NCBI RefSeq assembly: GCF_949987515.2
Contig: NC_082688.1
Location: 75,148,731-75,212,730, forward strand
From: Delphinus delphis
Taxonomy: Eukaryota; Chordata; Mammalia; Artiodactyla; Delphinidae
Direction: 5' to 3'
DNA length: 64,000 nt
Shown here: piece after piece, positions 21,590 through 33,270 of the stretch
Layout: the number at the start of each line of letters is the position of its first letter
Numbering within the stretch: the stretch's first letter is position 1
Program-made: the position numbers and the translations under genes
The notes under the pieces: model-generated
The model's input: the letters and a program-made list of their open reading frames with translations, nothing else
What the model was told of the DNA's origin: nothing
The model's database searches: none

Positions 21590-21815
21590 TTAAAAGAGTC
21601 TGTAATCAGACTTCCCAGGTTTCATTTCTGGCTCTACTACCTATTAACAAGGTAACCATAGGCAAACGGCTTAGTATCTCTAAGCTGCAGTTTCCGCAAC
21701 TGGAAAGAAACAGGGATATTTATGTTATCTGTAGCTCAGGGGGTTGTCGTGAGGATTAACTACACACACGTAAAAGGCTTTGCTAATACTTTGCAGATAG
21801 GAAGCACTCCGGTGC
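21590..21815 (+). mobile_element. MIR element, near full length
   Basis: Order: CAGACTTCCCAGGTTTCATT, TCTGGCTCTACTACCTATTA, GCTTAGTATCTCTAAGCTGC, AGGGGGTTGTCGTGAGGATT, AACTACACACACGTAAAAGG. Confidence 0.8.
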
Positions 21816-22014
21816 ACTGTTAGTTTTAGTATCTCATTGACCAAATGTTCTTTGTAACATACTTTGGGATTAAATTCCTCCTGCATATTTTTCTTCAGGA
21901 GGGCAGTCTTGGTATTAATCCATCAGTCCTGAACGTGCAAAGAATTTAGAGTGGTAGGTACTCAATTAAGCCCTGGATGATATTTGGCTTTGCATTATTT
22001 TCTACAAATTTCTC

Positions 22015-22125
22015 ATATTTATGTCTTGTATTACTGTAAGTTCCCTGAACAAAGGGACTGTTTTATACTTTGATGCCATCTTTAAAAGCACCTGGCACAG
22101 GGCTAGGTAGGGAACACTCATCATT
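22015..22125 (+). mobile_element. L2 3' end fragment
   Basis: TAAGTTCCCTGAACAAAGGG, ACTGTTTTATACTTTGATGC and AGCACCTGGCACAGGGCTAG follow the L2 3' terminal order. Confidence 0.55.
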
Positions 22126-22602
22126 CAAAGTTGAATCATAAGAGAGCAGTGATCTTATTTAGTCAAGATGTGAATCCATCATCGCCTATTTGGGGGAGGA
22201 GAAAAGCCTACAGCAGAAATGATAGCTTTTGCCAGAGTCTTGATATGGTCCTGGCTTGCAAGGCTACACAATGCTCTTCTATGGAGGGGAGCTCTGAGAT
22301 GAAGAACATTTTCATCTAGCCTAGGGGGCGGGATGAAAGAATCTGAAACTCCTTTTTTTATCATTAAAACCTCCCTTTTTTACCTTTCAATATAGTTCTT
22401 CGGGGGGGTGAGAGTTAATTTTCAGTCACTGTACTCAATTAGAAAGTTAATGCCAGACAATATTAACCAGAGTCATAACTGAAATAGACGGCATATCTGA
22501 AGGGTTTGGAGTTAAACTTTGACTAGTCTTATAATAACCCAGACAAACCTTCCGACAATAATCTCAGACAGATATGTATTGATCATATAGAAAACAACCT
22601 TT

Positions 22603-22739
22603 AGAATAGGTTAGAGAGGCTTTTTTTTCTTTTTTTGGCCATGCCATGCAGCATGCGGAACTTGCCAGACTAGGGATCGAACCCGTGCCCCCTCCATGGA
22701 AGCGTGGCGTCTTAACCACTGGACCGCCAGGGAAATCCC
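22603..22739 (-). mobile_element. Short CHR-type SINE (about 110 bp) with 18-bp extra 3' sequence
   Basis: Poly-T then GGCCATGCCATGCAGCATGC, GGGATCGAACCCGTGCCCCC, and complement of the head ending CCAGGGAAATCCC. TSD TATAGAAAACAACCTTT (17 bp) is identical at 22586-22602 and 22740-22756. Between the left TSD and the poly-T lie 18 bases (22603-22620) that should not be there in a simple insertion. Confidence 0.88.
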
Positions 22740-22759
22740 TATAGAAAACAACCTTTGAA

Positions 22760-24280
22760 CAGAAGGTCTCGACATGATTTGCAAGCACGATTGATCTCAG
22801 AGCCTCCCCTTCCTCTACCCTACCCTGAGCCACAGCCCCTGACTCTCAGATTCAAGCTGGGAAATTTCAGACTCCAACAAGCTGGCTCGAGATGAGAAGA
22901 CGTGTTCAGATGAGCTTCACAAAGAGGTGATAGACATCTGGGTGCTCAAGGATAGATCTGGATGGCTCGGGGCAGGCTGTGTGGCTTGGTCTCTGCAAAT
23001 GGGATCAGTGTGCTGAAAACGGGACCAGGCTGAACTCAGATTCCAGAATGAGCCCAGGGAAGATGCCTGGGCAGAGGTCAGAATCCCAAACCAATCACTC
23101 ACATGTTCCAGCAGGAATTTGCTCAACAATTAGACTCAAAGCGAGACTAGAGTTTGCTAAGTTATCGGGCCAAGGAGGAGGCCAGCCAGAGAGTTGGGGT
23201 GAAGGCGGAGGGTGCAGTGAGCCTGTGGGGCTTGGAGCCCCTCTTGAAGGCCCGACCAGGCAGCTTCACGGCTCTGTTTCTGCTGCTGGGGAGGACCTGG
23301 TACTCAGCCGGGAACCAGCATCTGACAGAGCCCTGCTGAGTTTATGAATGTGTCTAACCACAAACTTTCTCATCTCCAAGCCACATTGAGTGCGAGAGCT
23401 AAATTGAGCATGGAATATAATCATTTCTCTGGGGCCCCATGCGGATTTGCCTTTCATCTCTGACTCGGTAACTATCCTTTCTCCCAAACAGAACTGAATA
23501 AAAATTCCAGTAATTTCTGAGCTTCAATCCATTTTCTTTCTTCCTCATCCCCTCCCCTCCCCTCCCTTTCACTTAGCCCCCAAATGCCCCATTCAATCCT
23601 TCCTTTTCAGGCACCTCTGGAAAAAAAAAACAACAAGAAGTTGTCTAAATGGCTTGTGTTTTTTTCTTTTATCCTGTTATGGAAGCTGCAAAAGGAGAGA
23701 GTCCCTCAGAGAATGCAGAGATGCTATGACAGGGCCACAGTTGGGAGATGGAGGTCCCAAAGTCAAACAAGACCCAGGCGGCAGTTTCCAAGCTAGCTGC
23801 TGCCCATTCTTGTTTTCATGGTTTTTCTCTGTTTTCTTCTGCAGAGAAAGCCAGATGCTTAGGGCTGAGCACCTGGTCTCTGACGACACTGGGTTGAACC
23901 TGGGCTGTGGAGCTCTGGAGAGCACGGCCTCAAAGCCTGTCTACAGGGACACCAGAGGACCGGCCCCAGAACATCCCAGGTTCCACAAGCAGCTGGCAGA
24001 CATTCCCGCCTGTCGTTCACCTAGCTAACGCCTCTTCCTTCTGTACAGCTCAGCTGAAAGCCTCCCATCATCCCCAGACTCAGGTTGCCTGGCATGTGCC
24101 ATCTGCTCCTGTAACTCTCCTGACGGCAACTGCACACTGATGCGTGTGGGTACCGGCTCAGGTCTGCCACCCGCTCCAGACTGTACGCTCCCCGAGGGTA
24201 GGGAGTGCATCCATGCTCCTCCCAGAAGGAGGCTTAGTGCCCAGAGCGGAGGTACACCAAAATCAAAGCTCAGAAAGGTG
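22760..24280. other. Intronic DNA, no recognised feature
   Basis: Moderately GC-rich unique sequence. Its frames show no domain signature and no splice-bounded exon was recognised. Confidence 0.5.
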
Positions 24281-24284
24281 CGGG

Positions 24285-24385
24285 GACTGAATGGCCCGGG
24301 GTTTAGAGCTAGTCTGTGATGAAAAGGGGTCTGAATTCAAGTCTGTCTGATTCCAGAGCCTATGCTCTTTCCACTCTGCCAGGAA
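24285..24385 (-). mobile_element. MIR fragment
   Basis: Complement of the MIR 5' part: GGGTCTGAATTCAAGTCTGT, CTGATTCCAGAGCCTATGCT. Confidence 0.55.
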
Positions 24386-24524
24386 ACTGGATGGGATTCT
24401 TACGGCTCGTTTCATCTCTTGCCAATCCAATCGGCAGAATTGGAGAAGCCAAATCTGTTAAAAGACGAAGGTGGAAAAGGGCATATTGGCTCTTACTTCC
24501 CCAAGGGCATGTGTCATTCGTGGA

Positions 24525-24750
24525 CACTGGTTAAGCGTCTGGCTCTGGTGTCAATCACTGGTTTCAGATTCCAGCTGTGGAACTCCCCTGATACTTGCCC
24601 GGGAGTGAGTTTGCTAACTTCTAAAAGGCTCGGTTTCCTTATCTGAGGAATGAGGATAATTATACCTGGTATTTGGTGAGACTGGGAGGATTAAACACGG
24701 AGCCCAGGGCCAGCAGGCTTTCAGAGGCATTCGGCAAAAGGCCGCTGATG
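24525..24750 (+). mobile_element. MIR element
   Basis: Order: GTTTCAGATTCCAGCTGTGG, AGGCTCGGTTTCCTTATCTG, AGGAATGAGGATAATTATAC, GACTGGGAGGATTAAACACG. Confidence 0.7.
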
Positions 24751-25879
24751 TTATTACTGCTTTAAAAGGTGAGACTCTTCCTCACTAGAGTCCAGGGTGG
24801 GGGAGGGCTAATGAAACGGCACAGATGGAGCTGCCTTTTCTCTAAAGGACAAACTCTTCCTGGAAAGCAGATTTGGAGCCAAGGTGATATATGGAAACAG
24901 CGTGTGAACTGTCCGAGGAGCTTCCACGTGACACGGGATGAAGCCTAATGCCTTGGCTAATCTAATCCCTTGGGGACCTCAATGGCATGTCAGTAACAAC
25001 AACCAGAAATGCCTATCTTGAGCTCCTTCACACTGTCACTCCTGTCTGAGAGCATGTGTGCTGTCCTTTTGGTCTTTGGACGCCAGTACCAGGAGTGTGC
25101 ATGTGAAAATCCCTCTACAAGTCATAAAAACCACTCATTCTCAATAGCTCATGAATAAAAACAACATCCCACACACGTGGGAAAAGAAAACAGGCCTCCT
25201 CCGGCAGCGTGGCTGAGAACATACCATTTCCAAAATACTTGCAAAACAAAACACAATTGGATCACAATGAAGAAAGAAAAAGAAAGAAAAGAAACCTTAA
25301 CAACATAGACCCATTTCTTAAAAATCCTCTGCTCATAGTTTATTCTCTCGACCATTCCATCCACAGTCTCCTGCCTCCTGCAAAACGTATATATATATAT
25401 TTATCTAAAGAAGCCTCATACTCTTGCTGATGAAAATTCAGCTTTGGAGGACCGATCCTTCTAAGCAGATGTTTTGTGTTATCTCAGTGCATTCCTCAAG
25501 AAAGTGTCTGTACACCATGCCAAGGAAAACAATCCTGTGTAGCAAGACTTTGTTCCTCTGCCTGAAAAAAAAAAAAAGTCCCCAAACAAGCTGACAGCTG
25601 CAAATGGTTAGAAATAAACTGGCTACTACTCTCTTCCCCAGCTCCGTCTGCCCAGTCCCAGCTGCCCCTCGCCCCAACCCCGAGTTACCCTCGGACCCAT
25701 TATCACACTGGCTGGACCAAAAGGAGGGAAAACAGAATAGCAAGTGATGATACGTTCTAAACAGACTGTTAATTCTTTCAGACGTGCCATTTGCGAGGCG
25801 GAGGAAGTGCTGTTTCAGCCAGCCAAAGGAGCCTGCCTGTCACCTGCCCCTTCTTGTCCCCAGTGCCACTTCTCTGCTG
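24751..25879. other. Intronic DNA with small simple repeats
   Basis: Contains a short (TA)n at about 25388-25400 and A-rich patches (25265-25290, 25563-25577). Otherwise no recognised feature. Confidence 0.45.
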
Positions 25880-25893
25880 CTGGAAGCTCCTTC

Positions 25894-26105
25894 ATTTTTT
25901 TTTTTTTTTTTTTTGCGGTACGCGGGCCTCTCACTGTTGTGGCCTCTCCCGTTGCGGAGCACAGGCTCCGGACGCGCAGGCTCAGCGGCCATGGCTCACG
26001 GGCCCAGCCGCTCCGCGGCATGTGGGATCCTCCCGGACCGGGGCACGAACCCACGTCCCCTGCATCGGCAGGCGAACTCTCAACCACTGCGCCACCAGGG
26101 AAGCC
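25894..26105 (-). mobile_element. CHR-type SINE, about 200-bp class, with perfect TSD
   Basis: Poly-T, GCGGTACGCGGGCCTCTCAC, body, complement of head. TSD CTGGAAGCTCCTTC identical at 25880-25893 and 26106-26119. It is read through by several meaningless open frames in both directions. Confidence 0.95.
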
Positions 26106-26552
26106 CTGGAAGCTCCTTCTTATTCGCATCCCCATCTCCAGGTTGGCTGGCTGCCTTCCCTCGCTCTGTCCTGGCGTGGAGGTGGAAGTACATCAAGAGA
26201 GACCCAAGAAGACCTGAGAAAGGCATTCATTCACTATGGATTGGCAATAAAAGCCATTAAAGATGAACTCTAGCTAGTTCAGACCTGCCGCGTTTGCTGA
26301 AAATCAAATGGCCCAAATGAGACAGAGTGAGCTGAGAACATGGTATTAATGAACCTCATTAGAACTGGAAAGTCAGACAGAAGCACCAGCACTTTGATCA
26401 TGAGCCCCAGTCAGAGCTTGCAAATGACTCAGCCTCCTGGTCGTGGATGATCTGTTGTGAGTATTTTCACAAATAAAACTTTTCTTTATTCACCAGCAGA
26501 ATCTTTCTTCCATTATGTGCAGGGCAATGAAAACCCAGCCTTGTCTGAGATG

Positions 26553-27060
26553 TGGTGTATATGTATATATGTACGTATATATACACATACGTATACACAA
26601 TGGAATATTACTCAGCCATAAAAAAGAATGAAATAATGCCATTTGCAGCAACATGGATGGACCTAGAGATTATCATCCTAAGTAAGTCAGACAAAGACAA
26701 ATACCATATGACATCACTTATATGTGGAATCTAAAAAATAATACAAGTCAACTTACTTACAAAACAGAAATAGACTCAGACATAGGAAATAAACTTATGG
26801 TTACTAAAGGGGAAAGCAGGGGAGGGATAAATTAGGAGTACGGGATTAACAGATACACACCACTATATGTATAATAGACAACAAGGATTTACAACAAGGA
26901 TTTATTTATTTATATTGAATATAGCCCAGGGAACTATATTCAGTATCTTCTAATAACCTATAATGGAAAAGAATCTGAAGCTGTACACCTGAAACTAACA
27001 CAATATTGTAAATCAACTCAGGTTAATTTTTTTTAAATACAGAAAAATACCCACAAAAAA
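26553..27060 (+). mobile_element. 5'-truncated L1 (ORF2 C-terminus and 3' UTR)
   Basis: After a TA/TG-rich patch comes ACACAATGGAATATTACTCA, giving a [24 protein letters not shown] frame: the last residues of L1 ORF2, ending HMTSLICGI and running into stop codons. A 3' UTR follows (TAGCCCAGGGAACTATATTC, CTGTACACCTGAAACTAACA, AATTTTTTTTAA). Short and not autonomous. Confidence 0.88.
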
Positions 27061-27080
27061 TACACACACACACACACACA
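27061..27080 (+). repeat. (CA)n microsatellite
   Basis: About ten CA units directly after the L1 A-rich end. Confidence 0.8.
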
Positions 27081-27109
27081 GAATACCAAGTCTTGTCCAA
27101 ATAGTTTCT

Positions 27110-27250
27110 AATCTATAAACTTCTCTCCAGCCCCACTGCCGCTTCCCTAGCTCAAGCCACCATCACCTCCTGCCTGGTTGGCTGTGGCTCCCCCTTAATG
27201 GAGCTTCCTTTCTTTACTCTTGGATTTCTTCTCCTGTCCCCAGGCAGTGG
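27110..27250 (+). mobile_element. L2 fragment
   Basis: CACTGCCGCTTCCCTAGCTC, AAGCCACCATCACCTCCTGC and CTGGTTGGCTGTGGCTCCCC follow the L2 ORF2/3' segment. Confidence 0.6.
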
Positions 27251-27474
27251 CCTCTGAAAACCACTGTGCTATGGAAAGATCCCCCAGGGAACTGCTATTG
27301 GCCCACGTTTAACCTTGTCAAGTCCAAGGCCATAAGGCTGCAGTGAAAATTAATACCCATTTAACTCTTCACACCTAGCAGATCTCAGATGCATCTTTCT
27401 ATTAACTTTTCACCCATACTGGGAAAGAACACCTCCTCAAATTGTATTTTATGTTTATATCGAAGCACCTATTT

Positions 27475-28340
27475 TCATATAAATAAAAAACTATCACGTA
27501 GGTCATTTTCCAGAGTTACTAAAGTTTGAAATAAGCCAGGATTGATTGAGAAACAAACAATCCTGGGATACATGATTGGGGAAGGCAGGGGAGAGGAAAA
27601 AGATAGCAAAAGTAATCCATCCTTTTGAGAAACGCCGGATCCAGAAAGAACAATGATTGGATCCAACTTGAGGGGTGCTTTGCAGAGCCAAAAGGGAACA
27701 GGAAGAAATTGATCTGAGGCAGGGATGTAACTGTTGGGGGATCTTCTCCAGACAGAAAAGGTGTAAGAAAGGAAAACTTGCCAAAGAAGTTCAGAGCAGA
27801 CTCTGGATGCAAAGACCCACCCTGCATGAGGCTGAAGGGGATGAAAGTGGATGCAGATGACTCTTTGCATCTGAGCTCGAAGGGTTCTGGCAGGGACTGA
27901 GAAAAATTGGTGAGTCATCGCATTTGCATGTAAGACCCAATGAAGGTACGTTAGTGGGTTAGGGATGAAACCAGAAACGTAGCTTTTAAATCTGATCACT
28001 GGGTCAAAGTAGAGCTAAATTCATGGTCTGAACTGTATATCTGTAAAGTACTTACTTGAATATGGTCTTAACCAGAAATCACTTATTCAAATGCCTTCAA
28101 GGGTCAGAAAGGGACATAAAAGCGTCAAGTAGGCTGGCTGTAATACAATAGGGAATGGCACAGACTGTGACAACCTGGACAGTGCTTTATGCAGGAAAGA
28201 AAAAGTGTCTCAGCCTCAGCTAACTGTGTTGAGCAGGAATATGGGCCCAGGATTGCCAGAACTTCTGGTCTTTCAAGAGAATCGGAAGTCTAGATTCTAA
28301 TGTGAACTCTCTTCATAGTTAAATGTTGGTAGTTTAAAAA
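27475..28340. other. Intronic DNA containing the longest non-exonic open frame
   Basis: A 174-codon minus-strand frame (27475-27999) is the longest outside the MOB3B exon frame. It has no domain, repeat or composition signal. Overlapping open frames in other phases suggest a region with few stops by chance. No function assigned. Confidence 0.4.
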
Positions 28341-28349
28341 CATGAAAAA

Positions 28350-28535
28350 TTTTTAAAAAACATTTTATTTTTAGTGTAATTTATTTTTACATAGTTAACT
28401 CAGCTTGGAAAAGTTGACTGTCTATGACAGCTTAATTTTTAAATTTTACGTTTAAAAATTTTTAAATTTTACATTACATTTTTAATTTACATTAAATTTT
28501 TTTTAATTTAAAAAATTTTTAAATTAAAAAATGTC
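28350..28535. repeat. AT-rich low-complexity block with nested palindromes
   Basis: Built from AAATTTTTAAATTT-like words; AAAAATTTTTAAATTTTAC and ATTTAAAAAATTTTTAAAT are near self-complementary. It looks prone to hairpin formation or slippage. Confidence 0.8.
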
Positions 28536-28544
28536 TTGGTAGGA

Positions 28545-29600
28545 ACGCGCACCTGCAACCTCCAGAGCTTAGTGTCCAATACCATTCTTCAAAAAGGGGA
28601 ATCAGGGCCCCTTGGAGAAACAGCTGATTCTAGGGCTGGGGCAGGAAATGCAACAGAACACTTTGTAGTGCCAGAAAGAAAGGGAGTCCTCGATAAAAAC
28701 ACAACAATGGAGGTGTGTCCAAGGGACCCTGGAGGCAACCTGAAAGAGCTCCTGCAAGGCCAAAGCTGGAATTTGAGCAAGAAAATAAATGGAGTAGTAC
28801 TAGATTATAACCGAAGGTATAAAATAAATACCCATGAGTCCAGACTGATAGAAATAAATGATTGAATAAATAAGTGGGGAACAGACAAATTGCAGCGGAA
28901 TTCCGAAAAATTTACGTAGTTACTTTCCCCTGAAGAAGGTGGAACTCCTTTCCGTAGCCTTGACTGTGGGGTATGCCAGGTGACTTGCTTCCAAAGAGTG
29001 CAGTTTGGAAAGGGAGGTGGGAAGAGTAACTTTAAAATGGAGAAACCTGGCAGACACAACGTTGGCCAGGTAACTAAGGTCAATGCCATCACTGATTAGT
29101 TTCTTGGCATATACCTTTGATATGATGTGAGGAAAATGTCACTTCGGCTCTGTGGACTTCTGACCCAAAACCCATAACCCCAATGGAACCATGAGAAAAA
29201 TATTAGACAAACCTAAATTCAGGGACGTTCTACAAAACATTTACCAGCACTCCTTTAAATTGTTGAAGTCCTCAAAAACAAGTAAAGTTTGAGAAAACGT
29301 CAGCTCAGAAGGGTGTAAGGAGACCTGACAACGAAATGTAATGTGGTATCCTAGATGGAATCCAGGAACAGGAAAAGGGCATTAGGGAAAAACTTCTAAA
29401 ATCTGAATACTGTGTGGAGTTTAGTTAATGAAAATGCACTGATGTTAGTTCCTCATTTGTGACAAATGTCTTATACATGTAACATAAGATGTTCCTGACA
29501 AGGGAAACTGGATGAGTTATATGTGGAACTCTGTCTTATCTTTGCAACTTTTCTGCAAATATAAAACTCTTCTAAATACAAAGTTTATTTATATTAAAAA
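28545..29600 (+). mobile_element. L1M (L1ME-like) 3' UTR, about 1 kb
   Basis: Old L1 3' UTR order: ACCCATGAGTCCAGACTGAT, TAAATAAGTGGGGAACAGAC, GACAAACCTAAATTCAGGGA, GGAATCCAGGAACAGGAAAA, AGTTTAGTTAATGAAAATGC, CTTTGCAACTTTTCTGCAAA, ending CTTCTAAATACAAAGTTT. Subfamily not determined. Confidence 0.75.
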
Positions 29601-30289
29601 AAGATAACCACTCTGTGGGCCAAAAAATATTCAATAGGGTCCAGGGGCCATGAGTTTGTACCCTTTGGTTTATGCACTGACAATTCTACGTTTCCTGATA
29701 ACACTCTCCGATCAGAACTGGCTACAAAATTTGCGGAGGCCCTTTTTCAAAAATTATAAAGAATTTCAAGATGGCGACAGCAAATATTAAACCAAGCATG
29801 GGGCTCTTCTGCGGGCAGGTCCTGTGTGACCATACAGGTTCCATGTCTGGGAAGCCAACCATTTCTGATACACAGCATAGCCCAAACAGAGCTATCCAGT
29901 TAGTAGTTATCCTTGCCAGATAAAACTCCCAGCACGTACTCTATTTGTCCATTAACTGATGTTAAAAATTAACAAACACATATATTTGGGGATGTGCTAG
30001 ATATTAGAAATTTAGCAATAATCAGAGGAGCTAAATTAGACTGATAAATTATAAGGTCCCCTTATAATATAAGTGAACCCTGGCACTGATTGGACACTCT
30101 TGAGGTTCCTCCCCTCACTCTCTCTAATTTCTCCTGTTTCAACTGCAACACTATTTACTATAATGGGACTTCTGAAGAAAGTGCATTTTTAAAATTATAA
30201 AAATGTGGAAAAGCTTCATGAGGTTATTTTATAACATTTGCAATTAAAAGTTTCCAGTAAGTTGGCTCCTGAGAGAAACTTAATTTCCT
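29601..30289. other. Intronic DNA, no recognised feature
   Basis: AT-rich. No convincing repeat or coding signal. Confidence 0.45.
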
Positions 30290-30500
30290 GAGCACCTAAC
30301 GGCACCAGATATTAACATATGTTAACATCATTCATTACCAATCAAACAAGCCAACAAACTCAGGAGTTGTTTCCCCTACTTTGCAGATGAGAAAATGGGA
30401 ATCACCTGTAGCCAAGTGACACAGGTACTAGGTGATGGAGCTGGAATCTCAACCCAGATCCGTCCCACTGCAAAGCATATAACACACCCTCAAATAATAC
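30290..30500 (-). mobile_element. MIR element
   Basis: Complement order: TACTTTGCAGATGAGAAAAT, CCAAGTGACACAGGTACTAG, GTGATGGAGCTGGAATCTCA, ACCCAGATCCGTC. Confidence 0.65.
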
Positions 30501-31959
30501 AACTAATACACCCTCTACCTTCATAATTCCTTTAAAATTATTTTAAAAAATTAACCTCACCTTCAAGAACGTACCTCTGAATAGTTTTACAAATCCTCAA
30601 CTGAAATAAATTACTGTAAGGCCATTAGCCAATTTTAAGGTCCTTAATGAAACATGACTTTTGAGAAGAAAAGTCTGAGAGTTCAGGACATTTGTCTTTT
30701 GGAATTTGGTGGAGGTGGACAGGAAGAGGATGCAGGTGACTAAAGCAATTGCCTCTCTTGGACTTGAGATTCTGAAGCAGAGGTGAGAAACTGTCGGCTG
30801 CAGGCCAACCTTAGCCAGAAGGCATGTTTTCTTTGGACTACATAGTATTTTTGAAATGCTGCCAACATTTAGAAATTGGGAACTATGATGCAAATATTAA
30901 GAAGTCTGGCTTCTCTTGGAAAAACTCGAAAGACCTGGCACTAGTGGACTGAAATTCTCACACGGCAATAACTAAGTGATGTCTGCTCCCTGTAAACTGG
31001 AGATGCTGTACTTCCCTGGGCAGCTCCATTCATTTCATTCATTTACTTTGCCAGCCTAGACCCTTTAAAGAAAACATTGTGTTTCTCTGTGTGGAAGCAG
31101 GTAGTTAATACACTTTGTTTTGTTTTGTGAGGCCAGGTGAGGCTTGGTTGCATAGAAAATATCTATTGGCTATACTAGAAAACCATTACCCTAGGAACAC
31201 CATCCTAGGGTACGTAATACGTCCCTGAGTACGTAATACTTTCAGATTCCATCTTCCTTCCAGGCCCCTCTGAGCCCTGCAGTGGGACCGTCCGCTTTCT
31301 AAAGTGCTCCATTTGACACGAATGTGCAGAAGGTATCATTTGCTTTTTTTCTGAAGGCAACACCACTGGGCACATTGATAGACAGACTCCTGGGGGTGAT
31401 GGAAGCAAATGGGTTTGTGTTTTGCAACCCTACATCTTTTCTTTGGTAACCTTCCTAGGTGGTCCTCAAATTATGCAGGCTTGACTTTCTTACTGCCTGC
31501 ATATTTACACAATACATGGACACCGCTAAACCCCCTTGGCATGGCACATTTGGTCTATTCTACATTTACTACCTACTGTGGTACCTTGGTGATGTCACAC
31601 AGAAACACTGTCAGCCAGCTGTCACTGGAGGAGAGAACAAAAGCCCCACCCCATGCATCCTGAGAGGATCCTAGAAGCTCCCCCCGCCCGACCACTGCTG
31701 CCCATCCCCATGACAACCTTGCAGAGCAAGTGTCCCCTTGTCCAACGGCACCTCTCCCCATTCCTAGGAAGGTTCTCACATGTCCTGGCCCCAAAGGCAT
31801 TAGCACTCTTTGGGACTGTAATTAGCAATTCTTATATGTTTTCGAGTTCTCTGAAAAAATCTCCTAACTTATAAACCTATGGTTTGTGTTTCAGACAGGT
31901 ATTTGGGAACATAAGTTTATAAAAGTAGGTGACTGCCTCATTTCTTTTGCTCTAATCAT
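30501..31959. other. Intronic DNA, mostly unannotated
   Basis: Includes a 19-bp direct duplication with GTACGTAATAC at 31210-31220 and 31229-31239. No exon, RNA gene or confident transposon. Confidence 0.45.
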
Positions 31960-32110
31960 ATGAGTAATGTTTAAGAAAATTTAGAAAATGCTGTCAAGTA
32001 AAGATACCATTACAACCCATAATCCCACCAAGAAATAACCACTGGTAATATTTGGTATGTAACCTTCCATTCTTGTCTCTTTGCATATATATAATATATA
32101 GTTTTTAAAA
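31960..32110 (+). mobile_element. Old LINE-like fragment
   Basis: AAGAAAATTTAGAAAATGCT, CAACCCATAATCCCACCAAG and AAATAACCACTGGTAATATT are a common ancient mammalian LINE motif order. Subfamily uncertain. Confidence 0.45.
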
Positions 32111-32120
32111 AGTAAGATTA

Positions 32121-32319
32121 GGGCTTCCCTGGTGGCACAGTGGTTGAGAGTCCGCTTGCCGATGCAGGGGACGCGGGTTCGTGCCCCGGTCCGGGAAGAT
32201 CCCACATGCCGCAGAGCGGCTGGGCCCGTGAGCCATGGCCGCTGAGCCTGCGCGTCCGGAGCCTGTGCTCCGCAACGGGAGAGGCCACAGCAGCGAGAGG
32301 CCCGCGTACCGCAAAAAAA
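32121..32319 (+). mobile_element. CHR-type SINE, about 200-bp class, no clear TSD
   Basis: GGGCTTCCCTGGTGGCACAG to GCGTACCGC plus A7. Unlike most copies here, flanks do not show an obvious duplication: the left flank is LINE-like and the right flank starts at once with MER5A-like sequence. Confidence 0.9.
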
Positions 32320-32324
32320 TAATT

Positions 32325-32500
32325 GTGGTCCCTGGACCAGCAGCACCGGCAGTCACTGGGAACTTGTTAGAAATGCACATTCCCAGACCCCAAGTTAGAG
32401 ACACTAAATCTGAATCTTTGGGACTAGGGCCCAGCCATCTGTGTTTTAAGATGCCATCCAGATAATCCTGATCTGTGCCGATGTTTAAAGAGCACTAGCC
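32325..32500 (+). mobile_element. hAT-Charlie MER5A-like element
   Basis: GTGGTCCCTGGACCAGCAGC, GGGAACTTGTTAGAAATGCA, GACTAGGGCCCAGCCATCTG, TGTTTTAAGATGCCATCCAG. Confidence 0.8.
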
Positions 32501-32559
32501 TAGAATATTCCTTTGTGCATATTCCTGGCTCAAGGATACACAGCCTGCTTAACCAAACA

Positions 32560-32720
32560 GGGAGGCTCGCTGAAGAGTCACAGAATCTGGTTTCAGACTG
32601 GAGTCTAAGTCTCTTGCCTGCCACTTGCTAGCTACGTGATTTTGGGCAAGGGAATTAGCCTCTCTGAGGCTCAGTCTCACCTCATTAGGTTGTTGTGAGG
32701 ATTAAATCGGGGGAAAAAAA
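32560..32720 (+). mobile_element. MIR element
   Basis: CACTTGCTAGCTACGTGATT, TTGGGCAAGGGAATTAGCCT, CTCTGAGGCTCAGTCTCACC, TTAGGTTGTTGTGAGGATTA. Confidence 0.8.
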
Positions 32721-33104
32721 AAAAAAGAAAGGTGTTTTCCAACATAGGTACAGCTTGATAAATATTTGCTATGATCATTGCCCATCAGAAATACCATGAT
32801 AGTTTTCAGGAGGTCAGGAAGGCAGCTTTGGAGGTAGAGGAAGCCAAATGATCTGGAGGTTGACCATCCAAAACAGATGTTTATTCCCCGACTTTTCTCT
32901 AGTACAGTCTTGGATTTAGATCACACCAGCTGTTGGTGTGAACAGATGAGTCTCCCAAGATGAGACAATAAATCATTCTCCCAGGAGATGTCTTCAAACC
33001 GTGGAAGTGCTGAAGATATATGGCTAGAGACATGGGCTTGTGGACCTGAAAACTGCCAGGGGTGGGAGGAGGGGCACAGGAAGGGGACCCCGCCACCACC
33101 TAAG

Positions 33105-33270
33105 CAATGTTTTCAAATGGCAGCCATAAAAGCATCTGAAGGGCTTGTTAAAACACACATTGCTGGGCTGCACCCCAGAGTTTCAGCGTGTTTGGAGTGG
33201 AGTCCGAGGTTTCATGCTTCTAATAAGTTTCCCGGTGATGGTCATGCAGCTGGTCGGACCACACCTTCAC
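33105..33270 (+). mobile_element. hAT-Charlie MER5A-like element (reverse arrangement)
   Basis: GAAGGGCTTGTTAAAACACA, CATTGCTGGGCTGCACCCCA, GAGTTTCAGCGTGTTTGGAG, GTTTCCCGGTGATGGTCATG, CTGGTCGGACCACAC. Confidence 0.75.

Noticed and set aside
25744..26273. Three overlapping plus-strand frames of 157-160 codons
   Set aside because: They run through a young SINE. The same Arg/Pro/Gly-rich peptides recur at every 200-bp SINE (17021, 20007, 32105, 36269, 56199), so they reflect the SINE and not a gene.
26552..26734. Small open frame with a [16 protein letters not shown] peptide
   Set aside because: It is the C-terminal remnant of L1 ORF2, not a host gene.
27475..27999. 174-codon minus-strand open frame, longest outside the exon frame
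   Set aside because: No domain, no splice context, competing frames in other phases, and no protein-like composition. A frame of this length is expected occasionally by chance in 64 kb of six-frame sequence.
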